Program-made: the position numbers and the translations under genes
Notes under the pieces: model-generated
What the model saw: the letters and a program-made list of their open reading frames with translations, nothing else
Told to the model about the DNA's origin: nothing
The model's database searches: none
Assembly (NCBI GenBank): GCA_963576565.1
Contig: OY755039.1
Location: forward strand, 137,701,369 to 137,765,368
Length of the DNA stretch: 64,000 bases
Source: Aspidapion aeneum
Taxonomy: Eukaryota > Arthropoda > Insecta > Coleoptera > Brentidae
Direction of reading: 5' to 3'
Shown: piece after piece, positions 19,070 to 31,790 of the stretch
Layout: every line of letters begins with the position of its first letter
Numbering within the stretch: position 1 is the stretch's first letter

Positions 19070-19546
19070 TTAACTCTTCTAGTATTATTAAATCGACCTA
19101 GCAACAAAGTTTCACAGCGTCATCATATAATATCCAGCTACCTTTCCCGTTCTGCTGCACGTTTTGAGAAATTCAGCTACTTAAAACTTTCTTAAAGAAT
19201 TTATGTATGTATTTTACTCCGTTTATATACAATGTGTCCTCAGAATAACCCAGCTCTATACTTGTAATCTGTCTTTATTGGCAAAATAGAAAAAAAATAT
19301 TTATAAAGGAAACTAACTATTTCAATATTATTAAATTAACATAGCTAAAAAAGCTACCTTTTCCTTATTGCTGCACGTGTCGTAATATTCAGCTACTTAA
19401 AATTTTCTTACAGAGTTTACATTATTACCTCGTTTATTCAGTGTCCTCAAAAGGACCTAACATACTACTATAATAATACTTGTTGTTGTAAACTATCTTA
19501 CTTGGCATTTAAAAAAATAAGTTTTTCTTTATAAAGGAAGTTACCT
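19070..19546 (+). repeat. Dispersed direct repeats R6 (second and third)
   Basis: Two successive copies of the tattattaaatcgacctagc block, the second diverged and shortened. The next copy is split by the MITE at 19555. Confidence 0.7.
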
Positions 19547-19554
19547 GTTCTAAT

Positions 19555-20208
19555 CTTAGAACATTGAACTACTAGAAGCAGCATAACCTCAAACCATAGG
19601 CAGGTTTGTTTGAGTCAATGATCTCCAGACATTGTTGTCAAGTCAATTTGAAAACATTCCTAAACCTTTAATGATACAAACATTTCTTTGTAAATCTTAA
19701 GCATTAAACCAGAGAATATTTTTTATATTAAAAATGATTCATCATTTTATTGTAGCAAGTATATTATTTATTGAATCTCAATAGTAATAATACAAAATCG
19801 TGCAGGTATAATACATTTAAAACAATGTGGCAGCTTAAGAACCGGCTGTTTGTTTACATAACATTGCTGAAATATTTAACTATTGACTTTAACGCAAAAA
19901 AACAATAAAAAATCACAAACTCACAGGCTTTTTAGCACGGATCACCTTTTAGTCCACAACGATTCAAAATACAATGCCGGCCATCAACCACAAGGGACAG
20001 TCGTCATCGACCACATCGTTTTAGCGAGGTTGCCGCGTTGTTAATTTTTTCGAACGTTTAAAGGACACAAATATTATTAATTAATGTAATTTGACAAAAG
20101 TAAAAATATTTTATTGTATTTATCTTCTTTTCCCTCCTGGCTCCTTTGTAAATATTAGACTCAATCAATAAGAAAGCATGCTGCTTCTACGGGGTTTAAT
20201 GTTCGAAG
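19555..20208. mobile_element. 654-bp MITE with 8-bp TSD (hAT/P-type)
   Basis: Perfect 8-bp duplication GTTCTAAT (19547-19554 and 20209-20216). Termini read cttagaacattgaac and cttcgaacattaaac inward, then both tagaagcagcat. It interrupts an R6 copy whose sequence resumes at 20217, giving an internal control for the insertion. No transposase. Confidence 0.85.
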
Positions 20209-20216
20209 GTTCTAAT

Positions 20217-20330
20217 ATTATTAAATCGACCTAACTACAAAGCTTCACAGCATAATCATATAATATCCAGCTACGTATCCCCTGCTTCCGCACGTGTGGA
20301 GAAATTCAGCTACTTAAAACTTTCTTTCAG
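20217..20330 (+). repeat. Dispersed direct repeat R6 (fourth, split by the MITE)
   Basis: attattaaatcgacctaac, tcatataatatccagctac and gaaattcagctacttaaaac as in the other copies. Confidence 0.75.
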
Positions 20331-20413
20331 TGTGAGGTCTGACCAACCATTAGTGGTGGAACCAAGGGGGGGGGGGGAGCAGACTTGCGTCCGTGCAATG
20401 CGAGTATTTCATA

Positions 20414-20550
20414 TGTAGGAGTTGGTTTTGGTTAAAATTGGGTTACCTAGGTATGCTGTTCTCCACTGATGACGTGAAACACACAGAAACGTACGTCTAA
20501 AGATGCTACCTTGTGTAAGTAGGAAAACAACCAAAACCAACTCTTTCTTC
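20414..20550. repeat. Inverted repeat gagttggttttggtt
   Basis: gagttggttttggtt (near 20420) and aaccaaaaccaactc (near 20530) form a 15-bp perfect stem around about 95 nt. Possibly a small fold-back element; other parts are not clearly paired. Confidence 0.6.
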
Positions 20551-20756
20551 TCTTTCTGACACTCGCGAGTTAGGCACACACACCTTTGTGTGAAGTCTAA
20601 AATTCGTTTTGATTTTTATCGATCCACACACAACACGTTTTTCATATTTTTTCTTTGGAAAAATGTTTTGCTTAAGGTTTATATAAAATCTTTAGGTGGG
20701 TGGGGTGTAAAAATAGACGTAAAGACCTTGTACACAGGGTGGTACGTCAGTACTAT

Positions 20757-20945
20757 ACGTTGACCGGTAATTAAAATATCTTAACTTTAGGTCTATATAG
20801 TTGAGTTCAATCTCTTTGTGTCGTGTGAACGTAGTAATGGCAATATATTTCTTTTGAGAATAAACTCTATTTTCGCAAAAAGTTTTAAAATTTCCGCCAA
20901 CCGAATTTTCGCAGAGAAAAACTAATATTCTCAACCGTATCGTTC
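20757..20945 (+). repeat. Interspersed repeat R7
   Basis: gtcgtgtgaacgtagtaatgg with atttcttttgagaataaact recurs at 26004-26055. The minus-strand frame through it has no recognised domain. Confidence 0.65.
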
Positions 20946-21225
20946 GACAAAACGAATGCGCACTAAAAAAATAAACCCGGTAAAACTAAATATTTTGCAT
21001 GTATATACAGTATGTCCCGAAATGAAGTTGCCAAGAGGAAAAAATCCTTAATTTTTGATTTTACGAAAAAAACTCCCTGTTTATAAAAAATTCTGCTTGT
21101 TGAAAAATTAAGATTACTCTAATAAATTATTTGATTAGATGTACAGGGTGTTATCAAATTAAGAAACATGTAATTAATATGAGGAGAAAAATCTTTATTT
21201 TTAATTTTACGAAAATCCAACATCA

Positions 21226-21690
21226 TTTTACTAGTTTCCTCCTTCCCCCTCTTCTCCCCTCCCTCCTTATTAGTAATAGTTGTAGCTATACCGTTCACAA
21301 ATATAGAGCGATTTCAAAGAATCTTTCTGCACACGCTTTAAGACTTTTTTTCCTACATCATTTTTACTAGTTTCCCCCTTTCTCTCCCTCTCTTCTCCCT
21401 ACCCTCCTTATTAGTAATAGTTGTAGCTATACCTTTCACAAAATTAGAGCGATTTCAAAAATTCTTTCGGCACACGCTTTAAGATTTTTTCGAGACCATT
21501 TTACTAGTTCCCTCCTCCCGCTCTCCTCCCCAGCCTTCACTCAATGGAAGGTAACGCTGTTCGCGTCCGTAGAAAATCTTCACGTACTTTTTGGGTAAAG
21601 CTAAATGAATTGTAATTGCATCGTGCTTTTTCTAAGGCTGAATAAGAATTAAACCTAAAAGTTGGAAATAAAAAAATTTGTAAATAAAAA
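21226..21690 (+). repeat. Pyrimidine-rich interspersed repeat R3, copy 2
   Basis: Matches 1790-2225, with two internal gcgatttcaaa / cacgctttaagattttt modules and the aatggaaggtaacgctgttc block. It has about 75 extra bases near 21580-21650 compared with the first copy. Confidence 0.8.
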
Positions 21691-21880
21691 AAGCGCCCAA
21701 CTGCTAAATTTACTTGTAACTACTAGTCGCAGTTGGGTACAAAATTACCCAATAACCTGATTCATGAAAATACAAAACTATATAATTTCGTACGTGCGCT
21801 TTGTGCATCAAAACTAAAAGTTGAAGCATGTCGTACATTAGGTATACCTATCAATTTTGTTTCGACTAGTAGTAAATTTG
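21691..21880. mobile_element. MITE with gcccaactgctaaattt end, right arm damaged
   Basis: Left arm and body match 2226-2461. The right arm is reduced to a cgactagtagtaaattt-like scrap where the next element (21886) begins. Confidence 0.75.
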
Positions 21881-21885
21881 GGGAT

Positions 21886-24800
21886 GGGACAATTCGCCGC
21901 GGTCGATTCGCCGCATCCGATTCGCCGCGGCCGATTCGCCGCGGGACAATTCGCCGCGAGATTTTTTATTTTGTGATATTACCATTGGCAATTGTTTAAA
22001 CAGTTTTATTTAGCTTGACTTCATATAATATATTTGTTTGTTGTTTTGATCATAACTTTTTCAAACTTTTTCAACTAGTTATTTGGTGGTTAGTATAATA
22101 CAATTCAACATTTTTTTTATTAGGAAAATAAATAAAATGGCGGATTTTCCTATTTATGAACCGATTTGCCTCAAACTTGAAACATCGCGGCGCTTAGGGT
22201 AACTTAATACAATTTTTGACTTAAATTTAAAAAAATTAAAATGGCGGATTTTCCTATTTATGAACCGATTTGCATCAAACTCGGAACTTTGAGATCTTTC
22301 AGGTCGCTGATTATTATTTTTAACTTAATTTTAAAAAAATCAAAATGGCGGTTCCACAATGGCGCAATTTCTTATTAATAAATCGATTTGTCTCAAACTT
22401 GAAACATCACGGCGCACTTTAGTCTGAAACCCCAATATTTTGGCCAAAAATAGCAAAAACTAACTTAACAATAAAACTGTTTGGTTACATATTTTTTAAA
22501 GCTAAATAATGGCACCTTAAAATTTCAGCATAATTGGCTTCATTTCCAAAGCAGGCTTCGAAATATCGTTGTTTGAATTTGACATTTCCTGACAATCAGC
22601 AATTGTTTTTTATTGTTCATTATTTTTCACTAACTTTAATGTGCTATTTCTAAGGCTTTTTTAACCAAAGGTAAGTAGTTTATTTTTTGATAATTTTATT
22701 CACAGGGATTTTAAACCTATTCTTTAAATAGCAATGACAAAAATTGTGCCAGAAGTGTATGAATTTTTTTTCTCGATATTTCATTGGACTAACAAAAAAG
22801 CTTTCACGAACTTTCATATTAATTTTTGTAAAAATATTTTCGTCTTGATATGTACTTTCCGGAGTACATACACTGTTGGTGCGAAAAGGTGCGATAGTCT
22901 CCAAATTCGTTATTAAACACCGTACATATTCTGATAGACACAAAGTGCCTATTCTAGTGCATTTTAATTTGTATTTCCGTGTGTCTTCTATATAGATAGT
23001 AATGAGCAAAGTACCTTTAAAGAAGCAAAATGAATCATAAATATCAAAACTCCTGTTTTAGCAATGAACTTTAAAAAACAAGGGAAAAATTCAAGATGGC
23101 CGCCAAAATAGATAGGAAACTAGTAGAAACTGCAAACATTGAACATCGGTTTTGGGATATTTGGAGCATCTAAATTCAAATATAGAATAATTTTTACTGG
23201 GGGAGGAAAAGAACAATTTAGAATGGTGGGGGGTTAACTAGGTTAAAAATTATTAAGGTCGTGAAACGAAAAAAAATAGGTTTTAATTATATAACTTGCT
23301 CTTATTACCCTCCAAACTAAAATATGATGATCAATACAAATTTATCCTCAATTTATATCATTCATCGGATTCATGCTCTCTTTTTCACCCTGTAGGTGGA
23401 GGTAAAAACTTCACTTTTTAGGAACATTAAAAGTTTTTAATGCAATATTAGGTATTCGCTGAATCCAACCAGAACAAGAAAAACTGTTTAGCATCTCCCT
23501 GGCAGGGGGAGGAGTGGGAGTGGGAGTCTATAAATAAATTTTGTATGGAACTTACTATAGGCACGACTAAACTTCTATATGAATTTTTATTTTAGTGTCT
23601 ACGGCTTCTCCACTTAGGGAGGAAAAAGGGTTGCTGGGGCAAGGTCGTATTCAACCCAAAACAGAAGAGGGGGCAGGTTTCTGAATTCCATGGCCTTCTT
23701 AATTTAGAGGGGGGGGGGGGGGGGAATTCATATTCTAATTGAATTTCAATGTCCGATTTAAAAAAAAACCTGGTTAAAAAGGGGGACAGCTCAACAGCTG
23801 CCCTTTTCCCCCCCCTCCAGGATACGAGATAGGGTGACTTAGGGGATAATTGAGTGAATTATTTTTTTTTATTGTCTTCGTTGAATTTAGCAAATAGAAA
23901 TATTTCCAAGATAAACTGTTCATGTCCATTAAAAAAGTAAAGTTTTGACCGCCAAATAAACGGAGTAAAAGGGGGGATTGGGTTAATGAATGGTTACAAA
24001 ATTTTTAATCCTTAAATTTTAGTTCTGCGGACCAACATACTTAAGAATAACATTGAATTTTTATAATAGATCAAATTTTACCCCCCCCCCCCCAGGGGGG
24101 GGGTGCTAATAGGGTCGAATTCGATAATTGAAATATTTCTTTGGGGGAACTGGATTTTAGTGCACCAAAATTAGGAGAATTTGGGGGGTCTACCCTCTGA
24201 GTTTTGCAACTTTTAATTTTTTGTGAGGCTGTGTAATTTGCAGACCATATTAAAAATAATACACTTTTTTAAAGGGATTTTAGGCAGTATAAATCACGAA
24301 AATGTTGGTGGCAAGAGCGGGGAGGTAATAAAAAATATGTTTTCACTGTATATTAGCAATTTAGACTTCTTTATTGATTTGCGTTTAAGTGATTAGAGAG
24401 TTTAACTGCAAAAGTCTATTTTTGGCCAAAATATTGATCCCTCGCATCATAGTGCGGCGCTTTGGGTAACTTAATACAATTTTTGACTTAAATTTAAAAA
24501 AATGAAAATGGCGGATCACAAATAGCGGATTTTCCCATTTATGAACCGATTTGCATCAAACTCGGAACTTTGAGATCTTTCAGGTCGCTGATTATTATTT
24601 TTAACTAAAATTTAAAAAAATCAAAATGGCAGTTCCACAATGGCGCACTTTCTTGTTCATAAACCGATTTGCCTCAAACTTGGGAGGGGCTGATTTCTCT
24701 GGGGGGGGGGGGGCGAAGCCTCATGATGGCGAATTTTATACTCTTTAATCTTTTTATTCATGAAATATGTGAAAAATATCTAAAAAAATCTTAGGCTTGG

Positions 24801-25335
24801 GGGGGGGGGGGGGGTTGTAGGCCCCGAGGAATCCGCCTTTTTCAGTTTTTAAAATTTAAATCAAAAATTGTATTGAGTTACTTTAGGCTGCTTCAAGTTT
24901 GAGGCAAATCGGTTTATAAATAAGAAAACGCGCCATTGTGGAACCGCCATTTTGATTTTTTAAAATTAAGTGAAAAATAATAATCAGCGATCTAAAAGAT
25001 CTGAAAGTTCCGAGTTTGATGCAAATCGGTTCATAAATGGGAAAATCCGCCATTTTGGATCCGCCATTTTATTTATTTTTCTAATAGAAAAAATGGTTGA
25101 ATTGTATACTAACCCCAAATACCTAGTTGGAAAAGTTTCAAAAAAGTATGATCAAACAAATAAACAAATATATTATATGAAGTCAAGCTAAATAAAACTG
25201 TTTAAACAATTGCCAATGGTAACATCATAAAATAAAAAATCTCGCGGCGAATTGTCCCTGCGGCGAATCGGCCGGCGGCGAATTGTCCCGCGGCGAATCG
25301 GCTGCGGCGAATCGGCCGCGGCGAATTGTCCCCTA
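21886..25335. mobile_element. 3.4-kb fold-back element with repeated attcgccgcgg ends
   Basis: Each end is GC-rich and made of four to six repeats of (c/a)gattcgccgcgg and gggacaattcgccgcg, in opposite orientation at the two ends (21890-21960 and 25243-25332). The arms continue inverted for about 400 bp (attgtttaaacagttttatt, agcttgacttcatataatat, ccgatttgcatcaaactcgg). More copies of the aatggcgg...ccgatttgc module lie at 22131-22410, 24508-24690 and 24890-25070. The interior, with several poly-G runs, has no supported gene. The superfamily is not assigned; long arms with subterminal repeats resemble Foldback-like elements. Confidence 0.8.
23710..23735. repeat. Poly-G tract
   Basis: A near-uninterrupted run of about 20 G. 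Others lie near 24081-24110 (C then G), 24701-24713 and 24799-24816, all inside the 3.4-kb fold-back element. Confidence 0.9.
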
Positions 25336-26195
25336 CCCATATCATGACGTAACCGCCAAAATAAAAAAAACAAACTACATATATCAGACATATATTGTTA
25401 TATAGCATCATGGATGGATAAATATCGGCCAACCCTGCCGCAAAGGGATAGGACAAATGTGTCCTTAAGAAATAAGTGCAGGAAGCGAATCAGATTTTTG
25501 CTGCACGTTCAAAATGTTCACCTTTTATTGCGTCAGATTGCCTCCTATGTGGAAGCAAGTGGAGGTTTGATTTATTGCCGACTTCTGCTCGCCAATTTTA
25601 ACTTGATATAGCTAAAAAATTTTACTGCTATTTATAATGCGTTGTCAGTTTAGCTAAAAGCCCTGTACGAAAAATCGCCTTGGTGTGAAGGGGATCTGGG
25701 AGCCTTGGGAATTGTTCTCTTTTGTTTGAGAGACATTAAAAAGTAGGAAAATGTATGTATTTTTCACCAAATCTATTTCTAGGTTATTCGTTCTTGACGG
25801 GGGGTGGGGGTGCTTGAGTCGTCTGCTTCCATTTCTACATTAAGAGACGTCACTGCGGGTAGTCTATAGTACATTCATTTATAAGTGAGAAACGATAAAT
25901 CACTGAATTTTTCTTAAAAGGACTGAACGTAGGCAAAACCCTCTGTTCTGCAATTTCAGTGGATAACAATTTTAGAAAAATAATCCGCCAACCTACTAAA
26001 AAGTCGTGTGAACGTAGTAATGGTAATGTATTTCTTTTGAGAATAAACTCCTACTTAAAAGTTCATCACTAAAAATATAAAACAATGCGCTTAACAAAAA
26101 TAAAACAACTGTTTCAACCAATGCGTATTGGCTGCCTACTATATAACCAGACGTAACTACGGATCGATTTTAATAGACTAGACCATATTTAAGAG

Positions 26196-27085
26196 AAATT
26201 TAAGCAGACGTGCCCCAGGGTAGCGTACTAGGCCCTTATTTAGACTTATTATTTACTTGCAGTATCCTAAAGGCAGAAAATTGTCACTTAGCAACATTTC
26301 CCGATGATACTAGTTTATTGACGGTAGAAAAATCTATGTATTCTTACATAGAAAAATTTCAAGATGCAGTCATCAAAGTTCAAAGTTGCACCACAAAGTG
26401 CCGAATAAAATTTAATGAAACCAAATCAATACATGTTCGTTCATTTTACAAATGTAAATTACATACTAATAACAATTAACAACATGTTCATACCATATTC
26501 AAATCAGACAAAATATCTCGGTATGATACTTGATGCCAAATTGCGCTGGAAAGCACATGTTAAGAATAAGAAAGAAGAACTTGAGATATGTTATAGAAAA
26601 ATCCAATTTAACAATTTTATAGACAAATACTGAAACCAGTATGGAAATATGCTATTCAACTATGGGGTTGTACTAAAGAGAGTAACATTCTAATTTTACA
26701 GATATTTTAAAATAAAGTATTAAGAAACACTGTGAATGCACCTTGGTACGTTCGAAATAGTGACCTTCATCGGGACCTAAAAATCGAAATTGTACCAGAC
26801 ACTATAAAAAAGTACGCAAAAAGCCATGAAGATAGACTCCATCGCCATGTGAATGTGGAAGCAATTCAGTTTCTGGACTATACTATGCTAGTTCGAAGAC
26901 TAAAAAGAGTGAAGCCGTTTGAGCTAGTAAACAAATAAATTATATAAAACAAAATAGTGCTATAAACACAAAACAATTGTTACAGTTACAGACCAAGTAG
27001 TAGTAAATTAAGTAAAACAAAATTGCTAATTATTCTTATTGACTAGGTTGTAATACCATAAACACAGTGTTTGATAAAAGACGTT
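26196..27085 (+). pseudogene. Jockey-clade LINE fragment, plus strand
   Basis: It starts in the reverse-transcriptase palm with PQGSVLGPYLDLLFTC, then ENCHLATFPDDTSLLTVEK, where the F-A-D-D catalytic box has become F-P-D-D. A frameshift near 26440 follows, then FIPYSNQTKYLGMILDAKL, NAPWYVRNSDLHRDLKIE and LKRVKPFELVNK-stop (about 26938). The 3'UTR matches the other two copies. It is 5'-truncated and inactive. Non-LTR elements of this group insert by target-primed reverse transcription; the target duplication was not resolved. Confidence 0.88.
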
Positions 27086-28600
27086 ATATCAAACTTCGAT
27101 TCTGTTTTTCTCATGTATAATAAGACTTCGATTTTGCTCATGTCTTCTTTTAATGAATAATGTTTGTGATAATGTCCGGTTATTAATAATTCAGTTTCTA
27201 CATTGGACTAATACCATTTTACGTTGTGATCTTTCTACGATTTTTGTTTGTCCTGTTTTTTTATTTGTTACTTTATTTTACAAATTTAATCTAACTATAT
27301 TAGTCAGTCAGGCAGGACCCATGTTTCATGTGTTAGGTATGCAAACAGTTGTTGACCTTTACTGAATTTATAACAGAATTGGTGCTAAGGTTATTATTTT
27401 TGCTATACTACCCGCGAAATGTGGGTACTACTTATAATAATAATAATAATAATACTTATTACATGGTAATAACATTAATTTAATCATTTGTTGATGCCGA
27501 TTTAAATAAATTTCATAGTTTTGTTATGAATCTTATTATACCATTGCAGCAGTGGCGTGCATATAATGTAGGCAGAAAGGCGTTGCACGGTGGTCAGCTT
27601 GTCGGTTCTGAACTATCGAAATTATTTTATTGTTTTAGTTTTAACAAATTGATGCTGAAAGTTCGGAAATGTCAACTAGCGTTTAAAAAATGTGATTTAA
27701 ATATACAGTGCATTTTGGAGATGGTACAGTCGCCTCCAAAAAAAATGTTACATATCGATTTTTTTCCTGTTAAGCAACAAACTTGAAAAACTGATACTTT
27801 GAGAGTGTGTACGTAACTAGCTTATAGCTTTATTTTATTTAACATAGCTTTTTTATAAAAATTTAACTAAATTTATTAATCTTGCTATACTATATATCAA
27901 TTTTTTACCGTGCACTGATATTCTTTATCGTAGTCTTTATATTCACTATTTTCACATACGTAGTTTAAAACGGATTGATTTTTATCCTGTGAAACCGGTG
28001 TTTTGTGCCAGATTTTAAATAAATTACGTCGGCCAATCCCATGCGCCAATGCTGAAACAATAAATCATAGCTAATCCAGAGGCAAGAAGCGGCAGCTGAA
28101 TGTAGCACCTATACAACCCTTGATACTTGATTGAAATAATAAGGTCACAAACGCAATTGATACCTACCGCTCCAGACGTTTTCAGTCCAATATAAATAAT
28201 ACATATTTGAAAAATTATAATAAATCAATACACAACTTTTATCTAATTTTTTTTAACAAGCAAATTGAAACTTTGCAAATGGTTTAATGGTAAAAATTAA
28301 AGATACTAACCCATATTTTAAATATACGTGAAGAAATCACCATATAATCTCTGGTTTACCAACTTGGAGCACTTTTGAAAATCGCCTTTCCGCGTGGAAT
28401 ATGTGCAGATCATTATGCAGGCTATCAAACGGCCTATGACTTGTCGTAACAAGTCACAACGAGTTAGTTGATCGATTTTCTGCATTAGGGTCTACTAATA
28501 AGGTAATTGGGCACTTTTTTAAGACTTAGTAGTTATGATAGAAAATAGTTCGATATTGAGGTTTCGATCGTCTAAATTAGACAAGTTGACCTCCGTGCGT
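27086..28600. other. Intronic, no gene recognised
   Basis: Unassigned AT-rich sequence. It holds an (AAT)n microsatellite at 27427-27454 and a cagcagtggcgtgca phrase near 27545. Open frames such as 27526-27786 show no domain. Confidence 0.5.
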
Positions 28601-28604
28601 TGTA

Positions 28605-29275
28605 GCCTAGTCATATTACGAAGTCACCCGGAAAGAAATAGATGCAAGATGGATTTTTGGGACACATCTCCACATATTCTCCGCTAAAATCAGTTTTTTG
28701 CGATTTTCTCGAAAACTAATAGCTAAAGTCAAGAAAGAACAAATACGCAGTCATTCGGTCTATCTTATAAAATGAAGAAAAAAATCTAACCTAAAATATA
28801 TTTAAAAAAAATATATATTTAATTTTTTCCCACTCTGTAGGTAAGGTACTTGTCCCAATTCTCGTCACCAACCCACATTTCGTTAGTTTTGATTTTTTTA
28901 CCAATATTAAGAATTCTATTTAACAAAATTGAGAAAAAGAAAGTATATATTTTCTCATACAGTGCTTAATTGTATAAAAATATTTTTTTAAGTCCCATTG
29001 GCGGTCCGGCTATTATTGACTATTAGCCTAACCCCTACTTAAAGTTGTTTAACTTTTATGTTAGGTTAGGTTTTTTCTTAATTTTACATTATAAATCCAA
29101 TAATTTTGCGTATTTTTTTCTTTTTTCACTCTTTCTAGAAAAGTTATTAGTTTTCGAAAAAATCGCAAAAAACTGATTTTAGCGAAAAATATGTGGAAAT
29201 GTGTTCCAAAAATCCAGCTTGCACCTATTTTTTTCCAAGTTTCAGGATTTTTTCACCTACTATGACTGGGCTATT
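28605..29275. mobile_element. 670-bp fold-back MITE, tagcc(c/t)agtcata ends
   Basis: The left arm starts tagcctagtcatatta, and the right arm read inward is tagcccagtcatagta. Both then run through atttttgg(g/a)acaca, ccacatatt and cgctaaaatcagttttttgc, about 140 bp each. The middle is AT-rich, with ttaggttaggtt near 29060. Non-coding. Confidence 0.8.
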
Positions 29276-29305
29276 GCCTACCCTTGATAAAATCTAAGAA
29301 CTTTT

Positions 29306-29443
29306 AGCTCACACATATACTATACTATAGTAGTGTGAGCTATGGTGATCCTAATTTTTTCGAGAAAAAAAAAGTTGCTCCGATTTCAAAAATTTTTATA
29401 TATCTTTGCGTTTCAGATGATTTTGAAACTTTTTTGTTACGCC

Positions 29444-29493
<50 letters not shown>

Positions 29494-30052
29494 ATGTCTG
29501 TCTGTAACGACCAACGCGCATAACTCAAAAACCGCTTGGCCGATTTTAATGAAATTTGGTACCTAGGCTGGGTTTTGGGCCGAGATGGTCCCATTTAAAA
29601 ATTAACAAAATCCACCGAGCACAAACCAAATAAAAGGGAGGGGGTAGATTTCAAAAATTAGAGTTTATGGTAAAATATGGCGTGTGTGACATCAAACGAA
29701 AGGTAATTGAGTCTAGAGTTCAACAAAATACATTTTAATTTATTTAAAAAAGGGTGGGGGTATATTTCAAAAATTAGAGTTTAAGTGAAAATATGGCGTG
29801 TGTGATATCAAACGAAAGGCAATTGAGTCCGGAGTTTAACAAAATACATTTTAGTTTTTGTTTTTTTTAAGGGTGGGGTAGATTTCAAAAATTTGAGTTT
29901 AAGTCAAAACATGGCTTGTGTGGTATCAAAGAAAAGGTAATTTAGTCCGGAGTTGAATAAAATATATTTTAGTTTTTAGTTATACTAGCTCACACGTACA
30001 CTATAACTATAGTACCTAGTGTGAGCCTAGGGGCCCATATATTGGCAGAGTA
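29306..30052 (+). mobile_element. Microsatellite-centred interspersed element, copy 2
   Basis: It begins with a hairpin agctcacac...gtgtgagct, then (GTCT)n, three related modules of about 100 bp (gggtgggggta, atttcaaaaattagagttta, gtgtgtga(c/t)atcaaacg), a second hairpin agctcacacgtacac...gtgtgagc (about 29987-30026) and a short tail to cagagta. TTTT flanks both ends. Nearly identical to 38213-38965. The architecture (central microsatellite, terminal hairpins) is like Helitron-derived MINEs, but CTRR termini are not certain. Confidence 0.85.
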
Positions 30053-30279
30053 TTTTTTTATATCATCACATTTTAATAACTCAACCCATGATATATCCAA
30101 CAAAAGTATACAAGCATTTTTTTAATAATTTTTTTTTGAGTTTCTCTAAAACATATTTCCATTGCATCTACTGCATTATCGCCCATTTCTTATCTAATAT
30201 TTTCCTAATATGTGCTCTATATTACTTTGGTGAAGGCGGTATGTTTTTTAGTTCTATTACCCCTAATGAGAGAGTACAA

Positions 30280-31790
30280 GGAGGTACGCGAAAATGGCAT
30301 TCCGTAAAAAGAATTGAGATAAAAGTAAAGCCAAGTTCTCCAATAGAAATTTCAAAATGAAATGTTCTTACTAGTTTGGAAATGTTTTTTTAAACTTTGC
30401 TACTACAGTCAAACTTCTTTATGTTCAATTTAGCACTGTGCCTAACAGTCATTTACAGCCGTAATAGCCAAGTTTCGAAAAATATTTCCAAACTAGTAAG
30501 AACCTTTCATTTTGAAATTTGTATTGGACAACTTGGCTTCACTTTTATCTCAATTCTTTGTACGGAATGCCATTTTCGCGTACTTGGTTTTTTTTTACCT
30601 AAAATGTTTTTGTTATGATTTCACTTCTTTTTTAAAGGAATTGGATAATACTTAATTTTTAAAGTAGTAAAATATGCGGAATATTGTTCAAAACTTTTGC
30701 AATGGTTTTATCGTAGTTCCTATCAGCCTTCCAAAGCTCAGCTCTCTAGCGTTTCTGAAAGTGCACAATGTTACTTTTACATAACTTTACATGTATAGTG
30801 GAGGGAAATAAATTAAAATTGTAAAATATAGTTGTATCATAGTTCCTATCAGTCTTCCAATGCTCAGCTCTCTAGCGTTTATGAAAGTGGGTAATGTTAC
30901 TTTTACATAACTTTACATTTATAGGGGAGGAGAGTAAATGAAAATATTGGACTTTTTAAATTTTTTCCCATGGTTTTATCATAATTTCTATCAGCATTCC
31001 AATGCTCAGCTCTCTAGCGTTTCTGGAAGTGGGCAATGTAAGTTTTATATAAATTTACATTTATAGGAGAGGGAAGTAAATTAAAATGTTGGTGTTTTTT
31101 AATTTTTTCCTATAGTTTTATTATATTGTCTTTCAGTCTTAAAAAGTTCAGCTCTCTAGCGTTTCTGGAAGTGGACAATAAATTAAAATTGTAAAATATA
31201 GTTGTATCATAGTTCCTATCAGTCTTCCAATGCTCAGCTCTCTAGCGTTTATGAAAGTGGGTAATGTTACTTTTAGTTAACTTTACATTTATAGGGGAGG
31301 GAAGTAAATTAGAATTTTGGGGTTTTTTGATTTTTTCCTATAGTTTTATCACAGTTCCTATCAGTCTGCCAAAGCTCAACTCTCTAGCATTTCTGGAAGT
31401 GGGCGATGCTACTTTTACATAACTTTAAATGTATAGGGGGGGAAGTAAATAAAAATTTTGGGGTTTTTTGATTTTTTCAGGGGTTTGGTCATAATTTCTA
31501 GCAGTCTGCCAAATTTCAGCTTTGTAGCATGTCTGGAAGTACCGTAGAATATTGATGATCTATACATGAGTGAGGGAGTGAGTTGCAATTTCGACGTTTT
31601 TTGAAATTTCGTAACTACTTTACTACTTTATGGAATTCCATGAAACTTGGAGGGGTTGTTAACTCCATGGAGATCTACGACTGTGCAAAGTTTGAGAATC
31701 GTAGCTCATTCCGAAGTAGAGTTTTAGGTAGGTCAAATATCGGCTGAAATGTTTCAAGAAAAGATGGTTACGGCGCGCGAACTTGGCGAG
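30280..31790 (+). repeat. Tandem-unit block T with an inverted cap, forward copy
   Basis: Left cap: two inverted arms (30283-30395 and 30475-30590) both carrying gtaaagccaagttctcc-like and tttggaaatgttttt sequence. Then about six units of about 140 bp (cagctctctagcgtttctg, gaagtg, gtaatgttacttttacataa, gggaagtaaatt), then R4-like sequence up to about 31790. Mirror image of 17950-18990. Non-coding. Confidence 0.85.

Noticed and set aside
29056..29072. ttaggttaggtt, similar to the insect telomere repeat
   Set aside because: Only two units, inside the AT-rich centre of a fold-back MITE; no array.
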